From positions 2,542,001 through 2,606,000 of the forward strand of contig NZ_CP051302.1 of NCBI RefSeq assembly GCF_024181405.1: DNA of 64,000 bases, given 5' to 3'. The stretch comes from Treponema denticola. GTDB taxonomy: Bacteria > Spirochaetota > Spirochaetia > Treponematales > Treponemataceae. Below the pieces are notes generated by a model that ran no database searches, had not been told where the DNA came from, and saw only the letters and a list, made by a program, of their open reading frames with translations. This document shows positions 18,422-26,460 of the stretch, piece after piece. Positions within the stretch are counted from its first letter, which is position 1. The number at the start of each line of letters is the position of its first letter. The position numbers and the translations under genes are program-made.

Positions 18422-18480
18422 CACCCGCTTCAACGCTGACAAACAAGATTATGAATATTTACAGGTTAAGCAAGTATTAT
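18416..18480 (+). repeat. attC-like recombination site 2
   Basis: The core GCCTAAC overlaps the mcrC stop, then ACCCGCTTC as in site 1. The arm AACGCTG pairs with CAGGTT apart from one extra G, which resembles the extrahelical base used by integron integrases to choose a strand. The 3' end reads CAGGTTAAGCAA and then GTATTAT, a weaker match to the expected GTTRRRY. Confidence 0.65.
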
Positions 18481-18589
18481 GTAAAGACTCTTTATGCCAT
18501 ATAGTAAGAATAAAAACATGAAAATTTCTAAGCTAAACCCTGCTCTGACTTGAAAAGCCCCTAAGGGAACGGGAGGGCTCTCCCCCTAA

Positions 18590-18640
18590 TTATAGAGCCT
18601 CTATTTCTTTAATGCTTAAACCTGTAGCTTTTACAATATT
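18590..18640 (-). pseudogene. C-terminal tail remnant of an Rpn-family gene
   Basis: The minus strand reads NIVKATGLSIKEIEAL and then stop, matching the tail of the fragment at 6,794 (KIAEGTGLPVEEIEAL) at 10 of 16 positions. Nothing upstream in frame looks like the rest of the gene. A few bases on (near 18,655-18,690) the DNA resembles sequence found upstream of the first fragment, as if nearly the whole gene was deleted. The rest of the 390-base gap between mcrC and the PIN gene holds attC site 2 and a promoter; otherwise nothing is recognised. Confidence 0.6.
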
Positions 18641-18794
18641 TTGAATATGAAGAGTTTGCAATAAATAGCAAAATTTGAAAAAAGGAATTTCGATACGAGA
18701 TATAATAATTTTCTATATTATCAGACTTTATTCTAGAAAAATGGCGGACACCAGATAACGTTCAATTTACTATAGTGCAAGAATTTTCAAAATG

Positions 18795-18803
18795 TGATAT
18801 AAT
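18795..18803 (+). promoter_or_regulatory. Extended -10 promoter of the PIN toxin gene
   Basis: TGATATAAT, an extended -10 with consensus TATAAT at 18798-18803. Transcription would start near 18810, next to the ATG at 18811. No ribosome site precedes that ATG, so the message is probably leaderless. A cassette with its own promoter is common for toxin-antitoxin units. Confidence 0.55.
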
Positions 18804-18810
18804 TATGACT

Positions 18811-19266
18811 ATGAAAGTTTATCTTGATAACTGTTGTTACAATCGGCCATATGACGACCAAAATTATTTGTCGATTTCACTTGAAACACAGGCAAAGTTG
18901 CTTGTTCAGTTGCTTATAAAAGAAAAACATCTGGAACTAGCTTCTTCGTTTATTTTGGATTATGAAAATTCTTGTAATCCCTATATGGATAGAAAAACTG
19001 CTATAAAGAATTTTTTGGATACCAATGTTTCTGATTATGTCTGTAGTGAAAAATCGGCAGAAGTCATTACAAAGGCAGAAATAGTGATGGCAACGGGAGT
19101 AAAGATGAAGGATTCTTGTCACATAGTTTGTGCTGAAATGATGAAATGTGACTATCTTTTGAGCACGGATAAAGGTATGTTGAAATATAAAAGCGATACT
19201 TTAAAATTACTTAATCCGATAGAATTCATAGATTTATTAAATGGAGGTAATAAAAATGATGACTGA
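18811..19266 (+). CDS. PIN-domain ribonuclease, VapC-like toxin
   Basis: A 151-residue PIN-domain protein starting MKVYLDNCCYNRP; an ATG at 18805 would add two residues. Acidic residues expected for the metal site are visible: Asp6 in YLDN, Glu in the LDYENS segment, Asp in MKDSCHIVCAEMM, and Asp in LLSTDKGMLK. PIN proteins of this size are usually toxin endonucleases cutting tRNA or mRNA. It overlaps the next small gene by 11 bases. The toxin-first order is the reverse of classical vapBC. Confidence 0.8.
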   Translation: MKVYLDNCCYNRPYDDQNYLSISLETQAKLLVQLLIKEKHLELASSFILDYENSCNPYMDRKTAIKNFLDTNVSDYVCSEKSAEVITKAEIVMATGVKMKDSCHIVCAEMMKCDYLLSTDKGMLKYKSDTLKLLNPIEFIDLLNGGNKNDD

Positions 19267-19480
19267 AATGATTGTACCGCCGCCTACGATAGAGCTTCTC
19301 TCTCGTGGTATGGAATGTCTGATAGAAACAATGGGTGTCGTTGAAGCAGAATACTTTATTGCTGCTGTACGAAGGGAACGATTCGATTATACAAAATGGC
19401 AAAGAGAATATTTTGACAAAATGGATTTAAAAACTTTTGTTAATAATGCAAAATCTCATGCTCAAAGTATGGAAAAATAA
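19256..19480 (+). CDS. Putative antitoxin partner of the PIN protein
   Basis: A 74-residue protein from the ATG at 19256 with GGAGG 8 bases upstream, inside the end of the PIN gene. It reads TIELLSRGMECLIETMGVVE and then a basic YTKWQREYFDK segment. No DNA-binding fold is obvious. Small size, overlap with a PIN toxin and a better ribosome site than the toxin's make it the likely antitoxin; this is inferred from position, not from a known family. Confidence 0.65.
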   Translation: MMTEMIVPPPTIELLSRGMECLIETMGVVEAEYFIAAVRRERFDYTKWQREYFDKMDLKTFVNNAKSHAQSMEK

Positions 19481-19487
19481 AATTACC

Positions 19488-19589
19488 CACCACCCGCTTT
19501 TAAACAACTTACAGCCTAGGTTGATATGCATTATTATACCGGGCAAATAAAATAGCTTGATAAAAGAGCAGGTTAAGCTAATGTTAGAA
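19488..19589 (+). repeat. Degenerate attC-like site 3
   Basis: The left end CACCACCCGCTTTTAA keeps the ACCCGCTT word of sites 1 and 2 but has lost the TAAC core. The right end CAGGTTAAGCTAATGTTAGAA keeps the CAGGTTAAGC box and a GTTAGA core. The 102-base length is within the range of longer attC sites. It closes the PIN cassette and lies just before the end of the fused aldolase-kinase gene. Confidence 0.5.
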
Positions 19590-19635
19590 ACACACCTAAT
19601 GGTGGGAGATAATACTCGGTTATTTCCTATTTCCC

Positions 19636-21408
19636 TTACCTCTGCACCCTTCCTGAAGCATCTCCTTGGGCAAGAGTTAAAACTTCATCAAAAGAAACTT
19701 GGTTAAAGTCGCCGTTTATGGAGTGCTTTAAGCAAGAGGCGGCTGAAGCAAAGTCGATTTGTTTTTGAGGTTTAAAGCCTTTTAGTTCGGCACAGATTAA
19801 GGCTGCGGCAAAACTGTCTCCGCCCCCTAGTCTGTCAACAACCTGCATTGTGTATTTTTTGCTGAAATAGGCCTTGCCTTTTGTATAAAGCATGGCTGAC
19901 CAGTTGTTTTCGCTAGCTGAGATGGATTCTCTTAAAGTTATTCCTACTTTTTGAAAACCGAATTTTTTGCATAGTTTTTCAGCAACCTCTTTATAGCCTT
20001 TTTCATTCAGTTTGCCCGAGCTTACGTCCGTGTTTTTTGAGGTTATACCGAAAACCTTGTCTGCATCTTCTTCATTTGAAATACAGATATCGACAAACTC
20101 GCAGATACTGCTCATGGTTTCTTTTGCTTCATCGGGAGTCCAAAGTTTTTTGCGGTAGTTGAGGTCGCATGAAACGGTAATACCCATTGACCTTGCCGTT
20201 TTGCAGGCTTCAAGGCAAATTTCGGCAGCATTTTTGCTTAAAGCGGGAGTGATCCCTGTAAAATGGAACCATGAGGCTCCTTTAAAAATTTCTTTCCAAT
20301 TAAAGTCGCTCGGTGAGGCTTCGGCAATGGCAGAATTAGCCCTGTCATATATTACCTTGGAGGCACGTTGGGATGCTCCCTTTTCTAAAAAATAGATACC
20401 TATACGCTTCCCTCCGCGGATTATGCCTGAAACATCTACCCCGTACCGGCGCAAAGAGTTTACTGCCGCTTGGCCTATCTCATGGGACGGCAGTTTTGTT
20501 ATGTATGAGGACTGCATTCCGAAGTTGGCTAAAGAAACCGCGACATTTGCCTCCGCCCCACCGAAAACCAATTCCAGGGCATCGGCTTGAACAAAGCGGT
20601 TAAAGCCTGTGGGGGAAAGGCGGAGCATAATTTCGCCCATGGTTATAACTTTGGGTGCTTGGTTTGTTTCGATGCTTCCGTTTAAAGAGTTCTCATTTGA
20701 TGTTGAGGCCTTTTTTTCTGTTGAAGTTTTTGGGTATGAAAATGTAGTTAAAGTGCTTGGATCTTTTTTAGGATTACGAGCCTCTTTTACTATTTGTAAT
20801 GCAATGGCTGACTCTTCTTCTATCTTTTTAAAATCTTTTGAAGATATAAGCTCTTTTGAAACCATCCAGCTTCCGCCGCAGGCTATTACCTTTGAAAAGG
20901 CTGCATATTCCGCAATATTTTGAGCGTTTATTCCTCCGGTCGGCATAAATTTTATATTCGGGTACGGTGCGGAAATAGCCTTTATAAATTTTAATCCCCC
21001 TGCAGCCTCAGCCGGAAAAAACTTGACTACTTCAAGACCGAAGCTCATAGCCTGTTCGATTTCTCCCGCGGTGGAAACTCCCGGAATTATCGGATAGCCT
21101 GACTTAATGCAATGCTCTACAACCTTGGGATTGAGTCCGGGGCTGACAATGAATTTTGCTCCTGCAGCGATAGCTTTGTCGGCTTGTTCCGGGGAGAGAA
21201 CCGTGCCTGCTCCTACAAGAAAATCCGGAAAGTCTTTTGAAAAAACTTGAATAGCTTTTTCGGCTGCTTCCGTTCTAAATGTGATTTCGGCACAAAAAAG
21301 GCCGGCGGCAGAGAGGGCTTTTCCCAATGGAAGAGCGTCTTTTTCATTGTCTAAAACGATGACGGGTACAATACCTATTTTTTCTATTTGTTTAAAGATT
21401 TTATTCAT
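19636..21408 (-). CDS. Fused KDPG aldolase and KDG kinase
   Basis: A 590-residue bifunctional enzyme for the last steps of hexuronate/KDG breakdown. Residues 1-205 are a class I KDPG (or KHG) aldolase, with the acid Glu in AEITFRTEAA and the Schiff-base Lys in VVKFFPAEAAGG, plus the GGIN phosphate loop. A Ser/Thr/Lys-rich linker (about 208-250) leads to a PfkB-family sugar kinase (about 252-590), with GGAEANVAVSLANFG at the start and the catalytic GGGDSFAA near the end. KDG kinase would feed KDPG to the aldolase domain, giving pyruvate and glyceraldehyde-3-phosphate. The two are usually separate genes; here there is one frame without a stop. Confidence 0.9.
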   Translation of the reverse strand: MNKIFKQIEKIGIVPVIVLDNEKDALPLGKALSAAGLFCAEITFRTEAAEKAIQVFSKDFPDFLVGAGTVLSPEQADKAIAAGAKFIVSPGLNPKVVEHCIKSGYPIIPGVSTAGEIEQAMSFGLEVVKFFPAEAAGGLKFIKAISAPYPNIKFMPTGGINAQNIAEYAAFSKVIACGGSWMVSKELISSKDFKKIEEESAIALQIVKEARNPKKDPSTLTTFSYPKTSTEKKASTSNENSLNGSIETNQAPKVITMGEIMLRLSPTGFNRFVQADALELVFGGAEANVAVSLANFGMQSSYITKLPSHEIGQAAVNSLRRYGVDVSGIIRGGKRIGIYFLEKGASQRASKVIYDRANSAIAEASPSDFNWKEIFKGASWFHFTGITPALSKNAAEICLEACKTARSMGITVSCDLNYRKKLWTPDEAKETMSSICEFVDICISNEEDADKVFGITSKNTDVSSGKLNEKGYKEVAEKLCKKFGFQKVGITLRESISASENNWSAMLYTKGKAYFSKKYTMQVVDRLGGGDSFAAALICAELKGFKPQKQIDFASAASCLKHSINGDFNQVSFDEVLTLAQGDASGRVQR

Positions 21409-21495
21409 AAAAGCCCCCTATTCAGTTTAGATATGAACCGATAAAGCATTCTAGCATATCTTTTGCGATTTGTCATTAAAAAAATAATATAAATC

Positions 21496-21523
21496 TTGAC
21501 ATAGTTAAAAAAACTATTATAAT
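21496..21523 (+). promoter_or_regulatory. Promoter of the TRL-like lipoprotein
   Basis: TTGACA (21496-21501), a 16-base spacer and TATAAT (21518-21523), close to full consensus. The start point falls near 21530, about 22 bases before the ATG, leaving room for the GGAGG at 21541. This is one of the strongest promoters in the window. Confidence 0.8.
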
Positions 21524-21551
21524 AAAAGTAAATCAAATTTGGAGGTTCTTT

Positions 21552-21839
21552 ATGAAAAAAATTGCTTTAGTTTTGTTTGTTGTACTTGCTGCTATTTTAA
21601 TTGCATCATGTTCGACAGTAGCACCTGTTGCAGGTGCTTCAGGTGTTGTAGGACGAAAAACCGGTGAAGCTTCTCAAGCCTTTGTTTTTGCATTCCCTTT
21701 AAAAGGTGAAGGCGGAATTGCTCAAGCTGCAAAAAATGGCGGTATCACAAAAGTAGGAACGGTTGATGTTAGAATAAATTGGCCTGCAAGCCCTATTATT
21801 CCCTATGTTGTTGTAACTACAGTTGTTACGGGAGAATAA
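21552..21839 (+). CDS. TRL-like small lipoprotein
   Basis: A 95-residue secreted protein. Residues 1-20 are a lipoprotein signal peptide ending IASC, so Cys20 is the likely lipidated residue. The mature part, rich in Gly and Ala (VGRKTGEASQAFVF, KNGGITKVGTVDVR), fits the TRL-like family of short periplasmic lipoproteins of unknown role. The strong promoter and the terminator directly after it suggest abundant mostly monocistronic expression. Confidence 0.8.
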   Translation: MKKIALVLFVVLAAILIASCSTVAPVAGASGVVGRKTGEASQAFVFAFPLKGEGGIAQAAKNGGITKVGTVDVRINWPASPIIPYVVVTTVVTGE

Positions 21840-21855
21840 GCTATTATAGCTTCAT

Positions 21856-21888
21856 GGCCTCATTATTTTGATAGTGAGGCCTTTTTTT
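21856..21888 (+). terminator. Terminator between two lipoprotein genes
   Basis: GGCCTCA (21856-21862) pairs with TGAGGCC (21875-21881) around a 12-base loop, followed by seven T. The next ATG is only 8 bases beyond the T run, so read-through past this hairpin may be how the next gene is transcribed. Confidence 0.8.
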
Positions 21889-21895
21889 AGATTTT

Positions 21896-22417
21896 ATGAA
21901 AAAATATATTTTTATTTTAATACCTATTTTACTCTTATTTTCTTCATGTATAACCGCTTCATCGGGAAAGGAGAAGGTTATTACTGCTTATATGGACTCC
22001 GGTACAAGAAAGTACTATATCCGGCCGGGAAAAATGGTATTACAAAAAGAAAAGGATACTTCAAGCCATATAATGGCTGATTTTACCTATCAAATGAGGC
22101 AAAGAGAATATGTTTCGGATGCATATTTTAATTTTACCTTACATAATAAAGCTGATGCTTTTATTTTAAAGGCCTATTTTATTTTAGATTCTAAAGAAAT
22201 TGTAGAACTTTTTGAACTTAATACTCTTGATAGAAATCTTTCTTTAGGATATGTGCGGGTTTCTACAATTATAAAAAAAGAAAAAGTTAAAAATGTGTTG
22301 ATGAGTCTCCATAAGGGTATGGCTGTATTAAAGGTGGAACTTGATAATCATGCCGAAATGGAATTTGTAGCCTCAAAAGATTTAATAAGCCGTATTGAAG
22401 AAGCTTTTTATAAATAA
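21896..22417 (+). CDS. Hypothetical lipoprotein
   Basis: A 173-residue protein with a lipoprotein signal (MKKYIFILIPILLLFSSC, Cys18 lipidated). The mature part is a mixed alpha/beta domain with no recognised motif. The ATG lacks a good ribosome site; the only purine run upstream is the GTGAGG in the right arm of the terminator. Translation may therefore be weak or need the hairpin opened. It lies between the TRL-like lipoprotein and the cyclase promoter. Confidence 0.65.
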   Translation: MKKYIFILIPILLLFSSCITASSGKEKVITAYMDSGTRKYYIRPGKMVLQKEKDTSSHIMADFTYQMRQREYVSDAYFNFTLHNKADAFILKAYFILDSKEIVELFELNTLDRNLSLGYVRVSTIIKKEKVKNVLMSLHKGMAVLKVELDNHAEMEFVASKDLISRIEEAFYK

Positions 22418-22427
22418 TCATCACCTA

Positions 22428-22456
22428 TTGACAATATCCGTTATTGCGTATATGTT
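22428..22456 (+). promoter_or_regulatory. Promoter of the cyclase/sulfur operon
   Basis: TTGACA (22428-22433), a 17-base spacer and TATGTT (22451-22456). Transcription would begin near 22463. In the short leader, CACTT and AAGTG can pair around a loop holding the GTGGAG ribosome site of the first cyclase gene. Confidence 0.65.
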
Positions 22457-22491
22457 TTTACATACAAGATCCTCACTTGTGGAGTAAGTGT

Positions 22492-24363
22492 GTGAAAAAG
22501 TTCACTCTTATTTTTATCTGTTCTCTGTTTTTAGCTTCGTGTATAAAGCCTGCCGAGCCTACTTTAAATGCTGTTGTAAAAGGTGTTTTTGATGCGGAAA
22601 ACATATCTGTAGGGGATATACAGGTACTGGAAGGAGAATGGATTTTTATTCCGAACGAATTTGTTGAACCGCTGGAAGATTTCGGTAAATATACCCGTTA
22701 TGAGAATATAAATACGTCTTGGCATAAGTATGGAGACGGTCTTTCAATTTACGGATATGGGACCTATGCCTTAAGAATAAAAAATCTTTCTACAAATGGT
22801 GTATATGCAATAAAAACGGCAACGGTTTCTTCAGCTTTTATTGCATACCTTGAAGGGGAGGAAATTTATAGAAGCGGTGTTGTAGGTAATTCCCGTGAAT
22901 TTGAAAAATTTAATTGGGATGCCCCTTTTATTACCCTTCCGACCTTTGGAAAGGAAGAGGTAACATTGGTTTTTCATGTTTCTAATTTTAACGATAATAA
23001 GGCTGGTTTTGTAAAACCCATAGAATTCGGCTTTTACTCTGACCTTTTAAATGCAAAAAATGCAAGTGTCTTAACTCTGACTATATTGGCCGGTATTCTT
23101 TTGCTGGCTGCTGCATTTTTTATCTCTTTGTTTATTTTTTATCCTAAAGAGCGTCAATCTCTTTATTTCGGTTTGTTGGCGGCTAATTTTTGTTTAAGAA
23201 TTTGCAGCTATGATGAATTTTTACTTACAACAATAATGCCCGGTATTAGCGGGGAGACTCTTTTTAAAATAGGTTATAGCACACTTTCTTTCGGTATTAT
23301 TTTTGTTTCATTGTTTATACATAACTTGTTTAGTAAAATTAAGAGCAAATATTTGCTTATACTGTGCGCTCCTGCAATATTATATATTATGATAAATATT
23401 TTTGCTCCTATGAGAGCCTCATCTGAGCTGCTCCATTTTGCTCAAGTATATGTTTTATTGTTTGCAGCGTATAATGTACTAACTGTTATGAAGGCCGCTT
23501 CACGAAAAGATACATCAGCAATTCTTTTTTTGACCGGGTTTTCAATTTTTTTACTTTTAAGTGTAAGGGATATTTTAATTGCAAATAGGATTATACAGGG
23601 CTTTTTTCTATCACATATAGGTGTTTTAGTCTTGCTGATTCCAATGGCTATTGTTGTTTTACATAATTTTAGGGACAGCTCGAATAGGGTTATCGATATG
23701 ACGAAGCAGATAGAATGCATAAACGATGCTCTTGCAAAATTTGTTCCTAACGAATTTATGAATTTTTTAAGAAAAAAACACGTTGATATTAAGCTGGGAG
23801 ATAATATTTTAAAAGACATGTATATAGCCTTCATTCATTTAGGTATTTATACAGGCTTGGGAACCGAAAAAGAAAGGCAGAGTCTTCTTAAAATTTATAA
23901 TTATACTCTGGCAAATATCAATCCTATTATTCAAGCTCATAACGGATTTATCGACAAATATTTAACTGAAGGTTTAATGGTTCTTTTTCACGGTTCGGCA
24001 GATGATGTTATAAAGTGTATGCTTGAAATTAAATCCGTAGTTCAATTTGAAAATATGGATAGGGAAATAAGTAAATTGCCTAAAATAGACCTTGCTATAG
24101 GTGTTCATTATGGAAGACTTATGCTTGGTACTATTGGAGAGGAAGAAAGAATGGATAGCACCGTTATATCCGATGTTGTCAATGTTGCTTCCAGACTTCA
24201 TTTTTATGCTCTAAAAAAAGGAGTAAATATTTTTATCAGCGAAGTTGTTAAAAAGAATGTAACGAATCTTCCAATAAATGAGGTTAAATTTGAATATAAC
24301 GGCTTGGTACGATTTAGAGGAAAAGATGAACCGGTTAGAATATATGAGGTAAAAAAATTATGA
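22492..24363 (+). CDS. Membrane class III cyclase homologue, C2-like half
   Basis: A 623-residue protein from the GTG at 22492 (GGAG 8 bases upstream); the N-terminus is a lipoprotein signal ending LASC. An extracellular domain (about 30-185) resembling 7TMR-DISM sensor domains is followed by seven hydrophobic segments (about 190-400) and a C-terminal class III cyclase domain (about 440-600). Both metal-binding aspartates are replaced: His449 in AFIHLGIYT and Glu493 in KYLTEGLM. The partner residues are intact: Lys489, Thr557, Asn564 and Arg568 (VVNVASRL). It cannot be a normal homodimeric cyclase. It overlaps the next gene by 4 bases. Confidence 0.85.
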   Translation: MKKFTLIFICSLFLASCIKPAEPTLNAVVKGVFDAENISVGDIQVLEGEWIFIPNEFVEPLEDFGKYTRYENINTSWHKYGDGLSIYGYGTYALRIKNLSTNGVYAIKTATVSSAFIAYLEGEEIYRSGVVGNSREFEKFNWDAPFITLPTFGKEEVTLVFHVSNFNDNKAGFVKPIEFGFYSDLLNAKNASVLTLTILAGILLLAAAFFISLFIFYPKERQSLYFGLLAANFCLRICSYDEFLLTTIMPGISGETLFKIGYSTLSFGIIFVSLFIHNLFSKIKSKYLLILCAPAILYIMINIFAPMRASSELLHFAQVYVLLFAAYNVLTVMKAASRKDTSAILFLTGFSIFLLLSVRDILIANRIIQGFFLSHIGVLVLLIPMAIVVLHNFRDSSNRVIDMTKQIECINDALAKFVPNEFMNFLRKKHVDIKLGDNILKDMYIAFIHLGIYTGLGTEKERQSLLKIYNYTLANINPIIQAHNGFIDKYLTEGLMVLFHGSADDVIKCMLEIKSVVQFENMDREISKLPKIDLAIGVHYGRLMLGTIGEEERMDSTVISDVVNVASRLHFYALKKGVNIFISEVVKKNVTNLPINEVKFEYNGLVRFRGKDEPVRIYEVKKL

Positions 24364-26438
24364 CGGTAGAAAAGAAAAGGTTGTTTTTAGGGTCTATTCC
24401 TTTTTTTTGTTTATTTATTCTTTTGTATCTAACTAATTTGTTTAAACTTGTTTATGAACAAAAAATCATAGATTTGGAAGTAAAAAACGGTAAGGTGTCT
24501 ATTCCCGCTAATACATTATCAGAGTCCTCTCTTTTTTCTTTAAGCGGAGATTTTTATTATACGCCTAATCGGTTTTATTCTTTAAAAAATAGCCCTGAAG
24601 AATCTTATGCTAAGGTTCCCGGTGATTTTGCAAGCAAGGATCTAGGGAATGTATTCGGTTACGGTTCTTACGGTTTAGAATTATATGGGCTAGATCCCGG
24701 TATCATTTATGCAATTCATGTCCCACATATTTTTAGCAGCTGCAGTATTATAATAAATGGAATAGATCTTCAAAGTCAGGGACAGCCCGGTATAGATCGG
24801 GAGACGGAAAATCCGGGAACCAGATCGTCTCAAATAGCCTTTAGACCCTTAAAAGACGGAACAGCCAATATAGTTATTAATGTTTCCAATTTTTTTAACA
24901 ATAAAGGTTATATTTCTTCTCCGATTATTTTGGGCGAAGCTTCTCAAATAGGAATAATGTTTAGAGGGGATTTGATCTTTTACGGTACTATATTTGCCGT
25001 AACTTTTTCGGTTGCCTTATTTTTCTTCATGCTTTCGTTTTTTTATAAAAACTCTTCCTTTGTAATTTGGTTTGCATTAACGTCCATGGTTTTAGCTGTT
25101 AGGGGAATTTTCTTTTATCCTCATATTTTTATGATTTTGTTTCCGGACATTCCTTGGATTGCTACTTTTATTATTAGGTATATTACCGTTCCTCTGCCTA
25201 TAATTTTATTTACTGTTTTTATAAGTACGGCTTTAAAATTACGATATAAAATTCCTTACATAATTATATTATCCGTATCGATTTTATACGCTATTTCCAC
25301 CATAGTTCTTCCGCCTGAAGTTTCAACGTTTTTATTGATTTACTACCAAGTTTTTGCTTTGTTTTGTGTAAGTTATATTATCGCTATTGCAATAATAGGC
25401 TTGAAAAAAAAGAAAGAATTTTCCGTATGGATATTTATTGCGACAGCAGTATTGTTTTTATTCGGTGTTTATGACTTGTTGGTTTCTTTAGGCATTATAC
25501 CGGGAGATTTTTTTATTCAGATAGGGACTGTTTTTGCGGTTATCATATTATCGATAATGGTATTGGATGATTATTCCGGTTCAATAAATAAAATAGAAGA
25601 TCTAAGTGTAGAAATGCAACTTATAAATAGATCTCTTGTTCGATTCGTGCCTGATCAAATTGTAGAACTGTTAAATAAAAAATCCATAACGGATGTTAAT
25701 CTTGGAGATAGCGTTGAGCTTACAATGCCCATCCTTTCGATAGATATCCGCTCCTTTACTCACACTTCAGAAAAACTTGCACCTAATCAAGTTTTTGAAT
25801 TATTGAATGAGTATTTTGCATTGGTAGCTCCAATTGTTCGGAAATATAATGGTGTAATAACAAAATACTTGGGGGACGGCTTTTTTGCTTTATTTCCTGA
25901 CGGAGCGAATGCTGCTCTTTCGTGCGGAATAGCTATACAAAGGGCTATTCGAGATAATGGAATTGCTGTTCCCAACGCATCCCCTATAAAAGTAGGTATA
26001 GGAATTGATATGGGGGATATTCTTTTAGGTATCATCGGTAATTCAACACGAATGGATAGTATTATTATTTCCAATTCTTACCACATTGCAGAAGTTTTGC
26101 AGGAATCCACAAAAAAATATTGTTCCTGTATGATTATTTCCGATAGAATTTATGATGCCATCAATGATATTTCCGAGCATTATATTAGGCCTATACAAAG
26201 GGTTAAAAACTCATCGAACAAGGAAACTTTCTTATATGAAGTTTATGATTGCGATGATGATCTTATTCGCGATTTAAAGCATAGCACTCAGGATTATATG
26301 AAAAATGCTTTAAAAGCTTTATCGAATGAAGGGGCTGAATCTGCAGCTAAATATTTTGATAAGGTTTTGAGTATATTTCCGGACGATCCTGTGTCTCTCT
26401 ATTATAAAAAAATATTTGAAAAAATCAATTCACGATAA
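24360..26438 (+). CDS. Membrane class III cyclase homologue, C1-like half
   Basis: A 692-residue paralogue of the preceding protein, starting at the overlapping ATGA. It has an uncleaved N-terminal membrane anchor, a similar extracellular domain (about 40-190), seven membrane segments (about 200-400) and a cyclase domain (about 455-620). Here both metal ligands are present, Asp462 (LSIDIRSFT) and Asp506 (KYLGDGFF), with Lys502. The other half of the site is lost: Ile568 for Thr/Asp, His575 for Asn and Val579 for Arg. The last 55 residues look like one TPR-type helical pair. It should complement protein 1 in a heterodimer. Confidence 0.85.
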   Translation: MTVEKKRLFLGSIPFFCLFILLYLTNLFKLVYEQKIIDLEVKNGKVSIPANTLSESSLFSLSGDFYYTPNRFYSLKNSPEESYAKVPGDFASKDLGNVFGYGSYGLELYGLDPGIIYAIHVPHIFSSCSIIINGIDLQSQGQPGIDRETENPGTRSSQIAFRPLKDGTANIVINVSNFFNNKGYISSPIILGEASQIGIMFRGDLIFYGTIFAVTFSVALFFFMLSFFYKNSSFVIWFALTSMVLAVRGIFFYPHIFMILFPDIPWIATFIIRYITVPLPIILFTVFISTALKLRYKIPYIIILSVSILYAISTIVLPPEVSTFLLIYYQVFALFCVSYIIAIAIIGLKKKKEFSVWIFIATAVLFLFGVYDLLVSLGIIPGDFFIQIGTVFAVIILSIMVLDDYSGSINKIEDLSVEMQLINRSLVRFVPDQIVELLNKKSITDVNLGDSVELTMPILSIDIRSFTHTSEKLAPNQVFELLNEYFALVAPIVRKYNGVITKYLGDGFFALFPDGANAALSCGIAIQRAIRDNGIAVPNASPIKVGIGIDMGDILLGIIGNSTRMDSIIISNSYHIAEVLQESTKKYCSCMIISDRIYDAINDISEHYIRPIQRVKNSSNKETFLYEVYDCDDDLIRDLKHSTQDYMKNALKALSNEGAESAAKYFDKVLSIFPDDPVSLYYKKIFEKINSR

Positions 26439-26460
26439 AATTTATTTTAAGGAGTAATTT

